A DNA stretch of 23,750 nt from UBA3222 sp002363035 (GTDB lineage: Bacteria > Verrucomicrobiota > Verrucomicrobiia > Opitutales > UBA9783): the NCBI GenBank assembly GCA_946646575.1, contig CAMPCR010000010.1:1-23750 (forward strand), given 5' to 3'. Below, piece by piece: positions 8,121 through 14,701 of this stretch (position 1 is its first letter; every line of letters starts with the position of its first letter). Under the pieces are notes generated by a model that searched no databases, had not been told where the DNA came from, and saw nothing but the letters and a program-made list of their open reading frames with translations. The position numbers were made by a program, and so were the translations under genes.

Positions 8121-9483
8121 GAAAAACAACATGGGCGTGTCGAACACGGAGGTCGACTTACTGTCGTTACTATCGGAGAAAGTCAAAGACGATCCGTTTC
8201 GATTAGTCACATTACTCATTTTTCTCGGAGCCCTTGTGCATACATTTTTGGCGGGAAAATTTGCCCGCAAGGCCAAGACTTTGGAACAACATACGGGCGT
8301 CACCGTTCGTTCGCAGTGTCTGCATTGGCTCGGAGAGGTTGAGGTGATTTTCGGGCTGTGGTTGGTACCGCTGACGGTGTGTTTTATTTTGTTCAAAGGT
8401 TGGACTGAGACGGTGAACTACTTCACGACACGGCATTATTCGGAACCGATTTTTGTGTTTGTGATTATGATGACGGCGGCGACGCGTCCCGTGTTGTATT
8501 TGGCGGAGAGTGTAATTCAATTCTTTGTTCGTCTGTGCGGCGGTGAAAAACCGTCGACCTGGTGGCTCTGCATTCTCGTTATTGCACCGCTGTTCGGTTC
8601 GCTCATTACGGAACCGGCGGCAATGACCATTGCGGCTCTGTTGCTGTCGCGGAAGGTTTTCGTGCATAAACCGAACGCATTATTCTCCTACGCAACGCTG
8701 GGGTTGTTGTTTGTGAATGTTTCCGTCGGGGGTTCGCTGACGCACTTTGCGGCACCGCCGATCTTGATGGTCGCGCGCGTGTGGCATTGGGATACGCCTT
8801 ATGTTTTTTCGCATTTCGGGAAAGAAGCCGTTTGCGGGATTGTCCTGTCGACGCTGTTGTACGGTTTGCTGTTCGCAAAGCAGCTTCACACCTTGAACGT
8901 TCGCGCTTCCGACGGCGGCGGTCGGTCGGAAAAGAACGAAAAAATCCCTTTCTCCGTTATCGGGATACACGTTTTCTTTCTGCTTTGGACGGTTCTCAAT
9001 GCCCACCATACGGAACTGGTGGTGTTCGGCGGGCTGTTGTTTTTAATGGCGGTTAAAATTCTGAAACGCTGGCAGTCGCCGATTGCGCTGAAAGAATCGC
9101 TGTTGGTCGGTTGTTTCCTGGCAGGGCTGGTTACGCACGGCGGTTTACAGGAATGGTGGATTGAAGCCGTTCTTTCGCGCCTGAGCGATACAATGCTGTT
9201 CTACGGTTCCGTCGTTTTGACGTCCTTTAACGATAATGCCGCCTTGACGTACCTGGCGTCTTTGGTGCCGGAGTTTGCACAGAATTTTCAACTTCAGTCA
9301 GCGGTGGTCGGCGGTGCCATTGTCGGCGGCGGACTGACGGTCATCGCCAACGCTCCGAACCCCGCCGGACAGTCGTTGCTTGCGAAGCACTTCGACCACG
9401 AAACCGTCAAACCGTTACCGCTACTTTTGGGGGCTCTGCCGCCGACGCTTGTACTGATTGGGGTATTTCGGGGATTATTTTGA
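8119..9483 (+). CDS. Putative Na+/H+ antiporter, PF07399 family
   Basis: A polytopic membrane protein of up to 454 residues with about ten or more hydrophobic segments. It resembles the PF07399 (formerly DUF1504) putative Na+/H+ antiporters. Characteristic stretches are LFGSLITEPAAMTIAALLLS, GGSLTHFAAPPILMVA, SFNDNAALTYLASLVP, and near the C-terminus GGGLTVIANAPNPAGQS. These Asn/Asp/Pro-rich helix breaks are typical of ion-transporter re-entrant regions. The expected role is cation/proton exchange at the inner membrane, for pH or sodium homeostasis; this is from the family name, not shown here. The start at 8119 is the outer limit. A promoter -10 overlaps it, so 8131 (ATGGGC) is more likely. 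It is a single gene, convergent with comEC. Confidence 0.85.
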   Translation: MKNNMGVSNTEVDLLSLLSEKVKDDPFRLVTLLIFLGALVHTFLAGKFARKAKTLEQHTGVTVRSQCLHWLGEVEVIFGLWLVPLTVCFILFKGWTETVNYFTTRHYSEPIFVFVIMMTAATRPVLYLAESVIQFFVRLCGGEKPSTWWLCILVIAPLFGSLITEPAAMTIAALLLSRKVFVHKPNALFSYATLGLLFVNVSVGGSLTHFAAPPILMVARVWHWDTPYVFSHFGKEAVCGIVLSTLLYGLLFAKQLHTLNVRASDGGGRSEKNEKIPFSVIGIHVFFLLWTVLNAHHTELVVFGGLLFLMAVKILKRWQSPIALKESLLVGCFLAGLVTHGGLQEWWIEAVLSRLSDTMLFYGSVVLTSFNDNAALTYLASLVPEFAQNFQLQSAVVGGAIVGGGLTVIANAPNPAGQSLLAKHFDHETVKPLPLLLGALPPTLVLIGVFRGLF

Positions 9484-9623
9484 AAGCGAAAAGGTAATCT
9501 GTTTTTTTGGCACAATTTCTTCCAAAAAGGTCGTGGAAAAGAAATAGATGACGTTCGAAAAATGCTAACGGGAGACGGAGGCGGGCGTGAAAATGATTAA
9601 ATTTTTGACGGAAGGTTTTGATT

Positions 9624-11069
9624 TTATTGCTCTTTCGTTGCAACTGCTTTTCTCCTTTCCGTTTTCCCAATCATCATCGCAAACATCCACAAACACAGCG
9701 CGAATACACCCGAAGACATGGGGATTTTAAAAATCGCGCCGGGAAGATTTTCAAGAACTTCGACGCTTTTCAGCAAAATTTCAAGGCAGAGTCGGGATAA
9801 TGGTTCCGTTACCGTCAGCAACGGCGGAAAGAGGAGAAGAATTCCCCAGGAGAGCATACCGAGAACGACGATCAAGCTTGCGAACGGAATAAGGAATAAA
9901 TTGGCGACAAATGCCCACGGACTGAATAAATCCCAGTAGCGCATCGAAAACAGACTGCTGATGACACTGGCGCAAAAAGAAACGATGACGGTGGCTTTCA
10001 GGGAAGAAAAACGTTGTCGCGGATCGGCGTATCGCAATGACAGCGGTACGCCGATGCACAAAATGCTCGCGACGGTTCCGTAGGACAGCTGAAAGCCGAC
10101 GTCCCAAAGCCCGAACGGATTGCAGAACAATGTCAGCCCGACGGTGTTAAAGAAGACGTTTTGACCGCTTACGGGGCGCGAAATTAGTTGCGCCAGCAAC
10201 ACGAACGTAATCATCAGGGTTGCGCGCAACGTGGACGGACCGAAACCGACAACGGCGGCATAGAGCCAAACTCCGCCGCCCGTCAGCATCAGGCGCAACA
10301 GCTTCGGCAGGCATAAAAGTCGACCGAGGAAAAAGAAAAACGTCCCAATCACCCCGACGTGCAGACCGCTGACGGCGAACAGATGCATGGTGCCCGTGTA
10401 AAAGAAGTGCTGGATTTGATCTTTCGAAAGCGCTTCTTTTTTCCCCATTAAAATCGCTCTCCAAATGTGCGACAAATGTTCGTCCTTTACGGTCAATGCC
10501 GCAAAAAGACTTTTTCGACAACGTTGCAAGAACGTCGGCGGTTGTTGCGCCAACGGTGCTAGGCGCGCGTGCGTGCTGTGTTGTCGCACCGAACGCGACC
10601 ACAGATAGAAGGAAAAATTTTGCGAACTGCGAAACGGATTTCGCAACGGTTTCACATAACCTGAGAAACGGTAACGTTCCGTGTCGTTGAGAGGGACGTC
10701 TTTTTTCGTCGATGCATGCAGGTACAGCGGAAAGGTTTCGCCGTTCGACAGCGTCAGTTGCCCGATGCCGCCGATGCGTTTCGGTTGCGTACGGAATAAC
10801 TTATCAAATTGAAACACCCCGCGTACATAGCGACCGCGCGTCGGTTGGCGGGTACAGGTGAAAAACATGTGTGCGGCAACGGCGAGGCTGACGAGGAAGT
10901 TTAAAAGGAATTTCTTTGAAAAAATCCGTACGCGCGTAAGTCGCAAAAATAAAAACCAGGCACCGAGATAGATTAACCACTCGGTTGCCGAAATTTTTGT
11001 TAAAAATCCGCGGGCACCGATCAGCGTAAAACCGCAAACGAAACCGAAAAAACCGAGCGGGTAACGCAT
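9624..11069 (-). CDS. comEC: ComEC/Rec2-family DNA uptake channel, short form
   Basis: ComEC forms the inner-membrane channel for single-stranded DNA during natural transformation. The 481 residues contain N-terminal hydrophobic helices, a soluble OB-fold/DUF4131-like part (about 75-190), and the Competence domain with the hallmark HLFAVSGLHVGVI, then GPSTLRATLM, NPFGLWDVGFQLSYGTV and many membrane helices. The protein stops with a short basic tail after the last helices and lacks the C-terminal metallo-beta-lactamase-like domain of the roughly 700-800-residue forms. The ATG at 11069 immediately follows the TAA of ribF (TAAATG), so translation is probably coupled. With comF it suggests, but does not prove, competence. 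Confidence 0.93.
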   Translation of the reverse strand: MRYPLGFFGFVCGFTLIGARGFLTKISATEWLIYLGAWFLFLRLTRVRIFSKKFLLNFLVSLAVAAHMFFTCTRQPTRGRYVRGVFQFDKLFRTQPKRIGGIGQLTLSNGETFPLYLHASTKKDVPLNDTERYRFSGYVKPLRNPFRSSQNFSFYLWSRSVRQHSTHARLAPLAQQPPTFLQRCRKSLFAALTVKDEHLSHIWRAILMGKKEALSKDQIQHFFYTGTMHLFAVSGLHVGVIGTFFFFLGRLLCLPKLLRLMLTGGGVWLYAAVVGFGPSTLRATLMITFVLLAQLISRPVSGQNVFFNTVGLTLFCNPFGLWDVGFQLSYGTVASILCIGVPLSLRYADPRQRFSSLKATVIVSFCASVISSLFSMRYWDLFSPWAFVANLFLIPFASLIVVLGMLSWGILLLFPPLLTVTEPLSRLCLEILLKSVEVLENLPGAIFKIPMSSGVFALCLWMFAMMIGKTERRKAVATKEQ

Positions 11070-11867
11070 TTAAAGGCTTTTTTCGAAGGAAAGCACGCCG
11101 CCGCGTCGCAAAACAGCCTGTATCGACGATAAAAACCGTATCCGTCCGTCCTCCAAACGTACCGAAAGCGTTTGTTGCCCGTGTTGATTGTGCAACGTAC
11201 AAAAATAAGAACCGTTTTTGGGGTTCAGTTCGTTGTGTGTGTGAAAGAAAAGCGTTTCCGAGTTCTCTCCTGCATTTTCGATTGTTTTCGTTAAAGGAGT
11301 ACATACATCGTGCGGATGTTTTTGCACCCAACCGATGCAGTGATAAGGCGCACCCAAAAGGCGATTGGCGACGTCGATCGAACCTTCGCGCAGAGCTTTT
11401 CGGATGCGCGTACTGGAAATTTTCTCACCGTTATCCTTCAGGTTCGGGCAAACATGAAACTCAATCCCGTGCCTTCGACACAATTCTTCCAACGTATGTA
11501 TATTTCCGGCGCAACAGCTTCCGAAGCGATAATCTTCACCGACATATACGGCGGCAAGCGTCGGGAATTGTCGCAATAAATGATCGAAAAATGCTTCGGG
11601 TGCCAGAGCGGCGAATGCTTCGTCAAACGGTTGAACGCAAACCGCATCGCAACCCGATTTTCGTAACAGATAACAACGGTGGTGAATCGGGTAAATCAAC
11701 TGCGGTGCATTCGGCAGTTTTAAAATGCGCTTCGGATGCGGATGAAACGTCAAAACGGCGGCGATTTCCCGACGGATATGCGCATTTTCGACCGCCCGTT
11801 GCAACAACGCCCGATGCCCGAGATGGATACCGTCAAAATTCCCGATCGCCAAATGAACCGCCTGCAT
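11070..11867 (-). CDS. ribF: RibF-type FAD synthetase with degenerate riboflavin-kinase domain
   Basis: Bifunctional RibF phosphorylates riboflavin to FMN and adenylylates FMN to FAD. In this 265-residue protein the N-terminal nucleotidyltransferase half is intact: AIGNFDGIHLGHRALL (7-22), FHPHP (41-45), VGEDYRFG (109-116) and ISSTRIRKALREG (150-162). The C-terminal half begins normally (LLGAPYHCIGWV, about 170-181) but lacks the PTAN nucleotide/Mg motif and the later Glu region. It keeps only a weak NPKNGSYFCTL strand and is some 40-50 residues short. I infer FAD synthetase activity with riboflavin kinase activity doubtful. The ATG at 11867 follows an AAGGGGGG about 18 bases upstream, too far to be an ideal ribosome site. 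comEC abuts downstream. Confidence 0.9.
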   Translation of the reverse strand: MQAVHLAIGNFDGIHLGHRALLQRAVENAHIRREIAAVLTFHPHPKRILKLPNAPQLIYPIHHRCYLLRKSGCDAVCVQPFDEAFAALAPEAFFDHLLRQFPTLAAVYVGEDYRFGSCCAGNIHTLEELCRRHGIEFHVCPNLKDNGEKISSTRIRKALREGSIDVANRLLGAPYHCIGWVQKHPHDVCTPLTKTIENAGENSETLFFHTHNELNPKNGSYFCTLHNQHGQQTLSVRLEDGRIRFLSSIQAVLRRGGVLSFEKSL

Positions 11868-11963
11868 GGTTTCGGGCTAAATACCCCCCTTGTCTCCGAG
11901 GGTAAAACAAGATATGCGTTTCGGCAATTCAAAGACGGATATCGGAATAAAGGGGGTAAGAAA

Positions 11964-12071
11964 ATGATTTCGCTTCTTTCATTTTTAAATGCGCATTTAA
12001 AGATATTGCAGGCAATTCCCTCCTCGATGCTTACCGCTCCGCAAACAAAAAAGCTTCCTGCCGTCGATTGA
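11964..12071 (+). CDS. Possible 35-residue micro-protein
   Basis: A short frame starts ATG at 11964 and ends TGA at 12071. AAGGGGG lies seven to eight bases before the ATG, one of the best ribosome sites in the window. The product begins MISLLSFLNAHLKILQAIP and continues SSMLTAPQTKKLPAVD: an amphipathic or mildly hydrophobic start and a polar tail. A strong rightward terminator lies 72 bases downstream (12144-12191), and no other rightward gene explains it. No convincing promoter was found; TTGTCT-N17-TATGCG at about 11890-11918 is weak. No family recognised. The alternative is an untranslated small RNA, or a chance frame. Confidence 0.3.
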   Translation: MISLLSFLNAHLKILQAIPSSMLTAPQTKKLPAVD

Positions 12072-12090
12072 TACCCACAGGCAAGAAGCT
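12047..12090 (-). terminator. Leftward intrinsic terminator
   Basis: On the minus strand AGCTTCTTGCC (12080-12090) pairs with GGCAGGAAGCT (12052-12062), 11 pairs including one U-G, across a 17-base loop, followed by a run of T (12047-12051). It would end the leftward transcript of the two unknown ORFs at 12234-13577 before ribF, making ribF-comEC a separate unit. Confidence 0.75.
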
Positions 12091-12106
12091 CAACGATCCC
12101 GAATGT

Positions 12107-12121
12107 TCTTTGTAACAAAGA
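12107..12121. repeat. Perfect 15-base palindrome
   Basis: TCTTTGT-A-ACAAAGA is a perfect inverted repeat between the two terminators. It could be a regulator site or a minor hairpin. Confidence 0.45.
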
Positions 12122-12143
12122 TCTTTCGGTTTATAGACCGCTC

Positions 12144-12191
12144 AACTGCCCTGTTGACACCGAACGATGCAACAGGGCAGTTAGTTTTTTT
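12144..12191 (+). terminator. Strong rightward intrinsic terminator
   Basis: AACTGCCCTGTTG (12144-12156) and CAACAGGGCAGTT (12170-12182) form a perfect 13-base stem with a 13-base loop, followed by AG and seven T (12183-12191). It is the clearest terminator in the window. No established rightward gene lies upstream, only the micro-ORF at 11964-12071. Confidence 0.88.
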
Positions 12192-12210
12192 CAATGAATG
12201 TTTATTCGGA

Positions 12211-12256
12211 TTAGTACAAATCCCATGTAGTTATTAGTACAAATCCCATGTAGTTT
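12211..12256. repeat. Tandem 23-base direct duplication at a gene end
   Basis: TTAGTACAAATCCCATGTAGTT occurs at 12211-12232 and again at 12234-12255, with a 23-base period and 22 bases identical. The second copy encodes the last codons and stop of the leftward ORF (ending TTWDLY), so its stop region has been duplicated just beyond the gene. Confidence 0.95.
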
Positions 12257-12860
12257 CCTCTGTTTCTCCCTGTGCGATGAGCTCGCCGTCCACACATACC
12301 TTATCACAGAACTTTACATCGCGGATTTTGTTTTTTTCGATATCAAAAATAAAACGGAAACCGATGAAATTAAAATCCTCCTCTTTAAAATCACCATCGT
12401 TATATCCAAAGGAAGGCTTATTACTTTTTGAATACCGAACCCTATCCGAAATCCTTAAATAAACTTCAAACTGATCCGGATCCTGATGCTGCCAATATCT
12501 ACCGTCTTTGAGAGGCCTGATGGTATAATCAATTCTAAAGTCACCGGCTCTCCGATTGACTCGATTATATTTTTCAAGGATCTTCCACACATCTTCCCCA
12601 AAAATCCTCTTCAAAAATGCTTCCGACGGAAGAATTTTACACAACGTACGCGTGTAGACACCTGCCCAATGTGCCCGATCTCCGTCAAAAAGAAAAAGAG
12701 GCACCCTAAATTCTTTCGGTTCTTCGCCGTTGATACGCACCGCCCAATGTTTCTCAAAACCCTTGTGACCACGCTCGTAAAGCACATTGCGCAAGTCCCG
12801 ATATGTATCAATTATTCTCAATCCGCTTTTACCAATCGAAGAGTAAGGCAGACCCGCCAA
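12234..12860 (-). CDS. Unknown protein, second half of a possible interrupted gene
   Basis: The 208-codon frame opens at TTG 12860 (LAGLPYSSIGKSGLRIIDTY) and ends with DLY. It is in the same frame as the upstream ORF and separated from it only by TAG-GCA. No ribosome site precedes the TTG, so translation would need reinitiation or readthrough. The product is rich in aromatic and charged residues without membrane segments. The run LPSEAFLKRI, then NRRAGDFRIDYTIRPLKDG, then FKEEDFNFIGFRFIFDI parallels blocks in the upstream ORF, suggesting diverged copies of one domain of about 140 residues. Codon choice is more AT-rich than in ribF or comEC. I recognise no family. A C-terminal fragment of a decayed gene is an alternative. 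Confidence 0.55.
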   Translation of the reverse strand: MAGLPYSSIGKSGLRIIDTYRDLRNVLYERGHKGFEKHWAVRINGEEPKEFRVPLFLFDGDRAHWAGVYTRTLCKILPSEAFLKRIFGEDVWKILEKYNRVNRRAGDFRIDYTIRPLKDGRYWQHQDPDQFEVYLRISDRVRYSKSNKPSFGYNDGDFKEEDFNFIGFRFIFDIEKNKIRDVKFCDKVCVDGELIAQGETEETTWDLY

Positions 12861-12863
12861 TGC

Positions 12864-13577
12864 CTACGGTCTTGGATAAAAACGGAAATTAACCGAATCG
12901 TGACCGACACGGTAATATGCGTCATATCCTATCATGGATACATTTTCATCTTCTTTTTTGAATGTAAAATCAAAGCTGCAACAAAGATCCGCAGTTCCTC
13001 CGTTCGGAGATTGATAAATGCTCATCATCAATCTTCCCTTACCGTATGCATCAAAAAAGGTTTCTCCGTCATAACATGGCGTAAACGTAACGGTCGTCTC
13101 TCGATTAGGCTGCATGCTTCTGTCGCGAACGGTATTGACGGTTACCTCATCCAAAATCCACATGAGAAAATTCCTGCTCCCGAGAGCTTTGCAGATTTTT
13201 TTCAATGAAGCATCGATCGGCAGCTTTTTCAAATCATCCGCGGTGTGAAATTTATGATACGAAACGGAATCGGTGGCTTTCCTTATGCTGTAAAGATCGC
13301 CCTTTTCATGCTTAAAATTTTGCGAAAAAGTTGCACTCCACAACCAATAAAAATCCGAACGCCGGAAACTGTCGTCGAATGCCTTCGGGAACAAATTGTT
13401 TGAAACCTTCCAATGCACTTTCATGGCATTTGCATTCGTATACTCCGCTTTCGCGTTTTCCGCCCATGCACCGACGGTTAAAGCCGCCGCGCATCCCATT
13501 ATGTGTGTATATGCTATTTTGTTTATAAAGTCTTCACATTCATTCTTTACTTTGGATCCCCCCCCCACCCCCGTCAA
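12864..13577 (-). CDS. Unknown, probably exported protein behind a G-tract
   Basis: The 237-codon frame opens at TTG 13577 (or GTG 13568), inside or beside a G5-T-G9 run. No in-frame ATG exists until the one within HIMGCAAAL. Residues about 20-39 (KIAYTHIMGCAAALTVGAWA) look like a signal peptide with cleavage after AWA, so the mature protein is probably periplasmic or surface exposed. The rest is soluble and aromatic-rich: DFYWLWSATFSQNF, LPIDASLKKICKAL, NRETTVTFTPCYDG, FKKEDENVSMIGYDAYYRV. The last three resemble blocks in the following ORF. It ends in TAG at 12864, with the frame continuing into that ORF. A promoter candidate lies at 13595-13623. It sits where truB would be expected to continue, next to ribF. 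No known family recognised. Confidence 0.55.
   Translation of the reverse strand: MTGVGGGSKVKNECEDFINKIAYTHIMGCAAALTVGAWAENAKAEYTNANAMKVHWKVSNNLFPKAFDDSFRRSDFYWLWSATFSQNFKHEKGDLYSIRKATDSVSYHKFHTADDLKKLPIDASLKKICKALGSRNFLMWILDEVTVNTVRDRSMQPNRETTVTFTPCYDGETFFDAYGKGRLMMSIYQSPNGGTADLCCSFDFTFKKEDENVSMIGYDAYYRVGHDSVNFRFYPRP
13558..13572 (-). repeat. Homopolymeric G-tract (G5-T-G9) at a gene start
   Basis: The plus strand reads C9 (13558-13566), A, C5 (13568-13572). It lies within the first codons or leader of the leftward unknown ORF. Such tracts are prone to slipped-strand length change; here a change would alter the start frame, the purine-rich ribosome site, or spacing. Confidence 0.9.
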
Positions 13578-13594
13578 GCGTTTTTTTTGAAAAA

Positions 13595-13623
13595 ATTTAA
13601 GAAACGATTAAAAACAAGTGCAA
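13595..13623 (-). promoter_or_regulatory. Candidate promoter of the unknown two-ORF unit
   Basis: On the minus strand TTGCAC (13618-13623), 17 bases, TTAAAT (13595-13600). Transcription would begin near 13588, placing the G-tract within the first 15-30 transcribed bases. Confidence 0.45.
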
Positions 13624-13626
13624 AAC

Positions 13627-13644
13627 GAGGGGATGGCTATCCTC
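13627..13644 (-). terminator. Weak leftward hairpin after the truB remnant
   Basis: On the minus strand GAGGAT-AGCC-ATCCCCTC can fold with a small bulge and is followed by GTTTTGC. It lies between the truB remnant and the promoter of the unknown ORFs. It is short, so only a weak terminator candidate. Confidence 0.25.
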
Positions 13645-13683
13645 CGCTCGGAATGTTAAGGAAGGCTGTATGAACAAAACGAA

Positions 13684-13920
13684 TTATTCCTCGCCCTTCG
13701 CCTTCACCAGATACTGCTTTAATAACGCGGGCTCTTCAAGCAATGCATCGAGCGGTACGGCTTGTTCAAGGGAGAAATTACCGCTGTGCGTGCGGCGTAA
13801 TTGCGCTAAATGCCCGCCACAGTTAAGCTTGGAACCGATATCATGTGCCAATACGAAAACATCGGTGGCTTGCCTCAAAAAAAGCAAGACCGAATTACCT
13901 TTTAGCCGATGCGTTTCTCT
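13684..13920 (-). pseudogene. truB: C-terminal remnant of tRNA pseudouridine-55 synthase (TruB)
   Basis: TruB makes pseudouridine 55 in the tRNA T loop and is normally about 240-310 residues. Only some 78 open codons remain here, directly after the TAA of the TPR gene and in the same frame. The readable part, DVFVLAHDIGSKLNCGGHLA followed by QLRRTHSGNFSLEQAV, matches the conserved TruB segment S-K-G-T-Y-[IV]-R-x-L-x-x-D-I-G…C-G-A-H-L-x-x-L-R-R-T-x-x-G-x-F. The preceding S-K-G-T-Y-x-R block is damaged, and the whole catalytic N-terminal part with its Asp is missing. No ribosome site or ATG is present (TTG at 13887 is the first possible start). The usual downstream neighbour ribF lies 1.8 kb further on. 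Confidence 0.75.
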
Positions 13921-14604
13921 TTACTTCCCCATCTCCGGGAACAAAACTTCGATCTGCGTTGCAAGTCCGGTGCTCGGGTCGTATCCAAGCAGTTGCGTTT
14001 TATAGTGAGAAAAATTTTGCGCATTTCCGCGCTTCCCGGCGACGTAACACAGACCGTACAACGCCTGCGAGTGAATGTATTTGGAGGTGCTTTTGCAGAG
14101 CGGATGAAATTCCTTTTCCGCCGCTTCCAAATCGTTGACGTGCAACGCGGCAAATCCGCAACCGACCGACGCCTCGTCGCACAAAGGTTGGATCTTTAAG
14201 TGCGTTTTGGCTTTTTGATAATAACGCAACGCCTTTTCGTATTCCTTTGCCTTCATGCTCTCGTTCGCCTGTTCCAGAAAGACCAAACCGCGTACATTCC
14301 CGACGCCTGACGGTAAAGAAGCGCTCTCCGCCCAGGCGACGCGTTCCGCAAGCGTTGCCTTGCTTTGGTAATCCCGCAGACACTTTTGAGCCTTGCGATC
14401 GTTCATCCAACGAAACACAACGGCAACTCCGCCAATGACAACAACGGCGCAGGCGATGCGAACCCACAACTGCGCGTGTCGAACCAGCCAATTCCAAATT
14501 TTTCGCTCGCGAACCGTGACATCCTGTTGCGGACTTTGTTCGAATTCCGCATTTTGTCCCGCTTCCGGAAAGCGAAGAACCGACGGCTTTTTTTTCTCTT
14601 TCAC
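13921..14604 (-). CDS. Membrane-anchored TPR-like protein
   Basis: A 227-residue protein with a basic N-terminus (start GTG, MKEKKKPSVLRF), one membrane helix at about 46-66 (LWVRIACAVVVIGGVAVVFR), and a periplasmic helical part resembling tetratricopeptide repeats: FLEQANESMKAKEYEKALRY followed by YQKAKTH, then AALHVNDLEAAEKEF, then SQALYGLCYVAGKRGNAQNF. The architecture, an N-in single-pass helix plus TPRs, is like that of YfgM-type proteins, which associate with secretion and outer-membrane assembly; homology is not claimed. AGAAGAAAGG lies just before the GTG. Divergent from glgA with 97 bases between. Downstream lies the truB remnant in the same frame. The exact function is unknown. Confidence 0.8.
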   Translation of the reverse strand: MKEKKKPSVLRFPEAGQNAEFEQSPQQDVTVRERKIWNWLVRHAQLWVRIACAVVVIGGVAVVFRWMNDRKAQKCLRDYQSKATLAERVAWAESASLPSGVGNVRGLVFLEQANESMKAKEYEKALRYYQKAKTHLKIQPLCDEASVGCGFAALHVNDLEAAEKEFHPLCKSTSKYIHSQALYGLCYVAGKRGNAQNFSHYKTQLLGYDPSTGLATQIEVLFPEMGK

Positions 14605-14661
14605 GCCTTTCTTCTAGCACAACCCGTGCCGTACGTCAACGTTTCCGTTCGCGCGAAACGG

Positions 14662-14690
14662 TTGCGTCTGTCGGCAAGTGAAATTATAAT
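14662..14690 (+). promoter_or_regulatory. Sigma70-type promoter of glgA
   Basis: TTGCGT (14662-14667), 17 bases, perfect TATAAT (14685-14690). Transcription should start near 14697, only about five bases before the glgA ATG at 14702, so the mRNA would be essentially leaderless. No ribosome site is present. Confidence 0.7.
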
Positions 14691-14701
14691 AAAGATGTCG
14701 T

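Noticed and set aside
9593..9730. Rightward 45-codon frame preceded by GGAGG, antisense to the comEC 3' end
   Set aside because: Half of it lies on the opposite strand of comEC, the product shows no conserved features, and there is no promoter or terminator to support it.
11750..12118. Leftward 122-codon frame upstream of and overlapping ribF
   Set aside because: It starts within the terminator region and overlaps the well-supported ribF start in another frame; a shadow.
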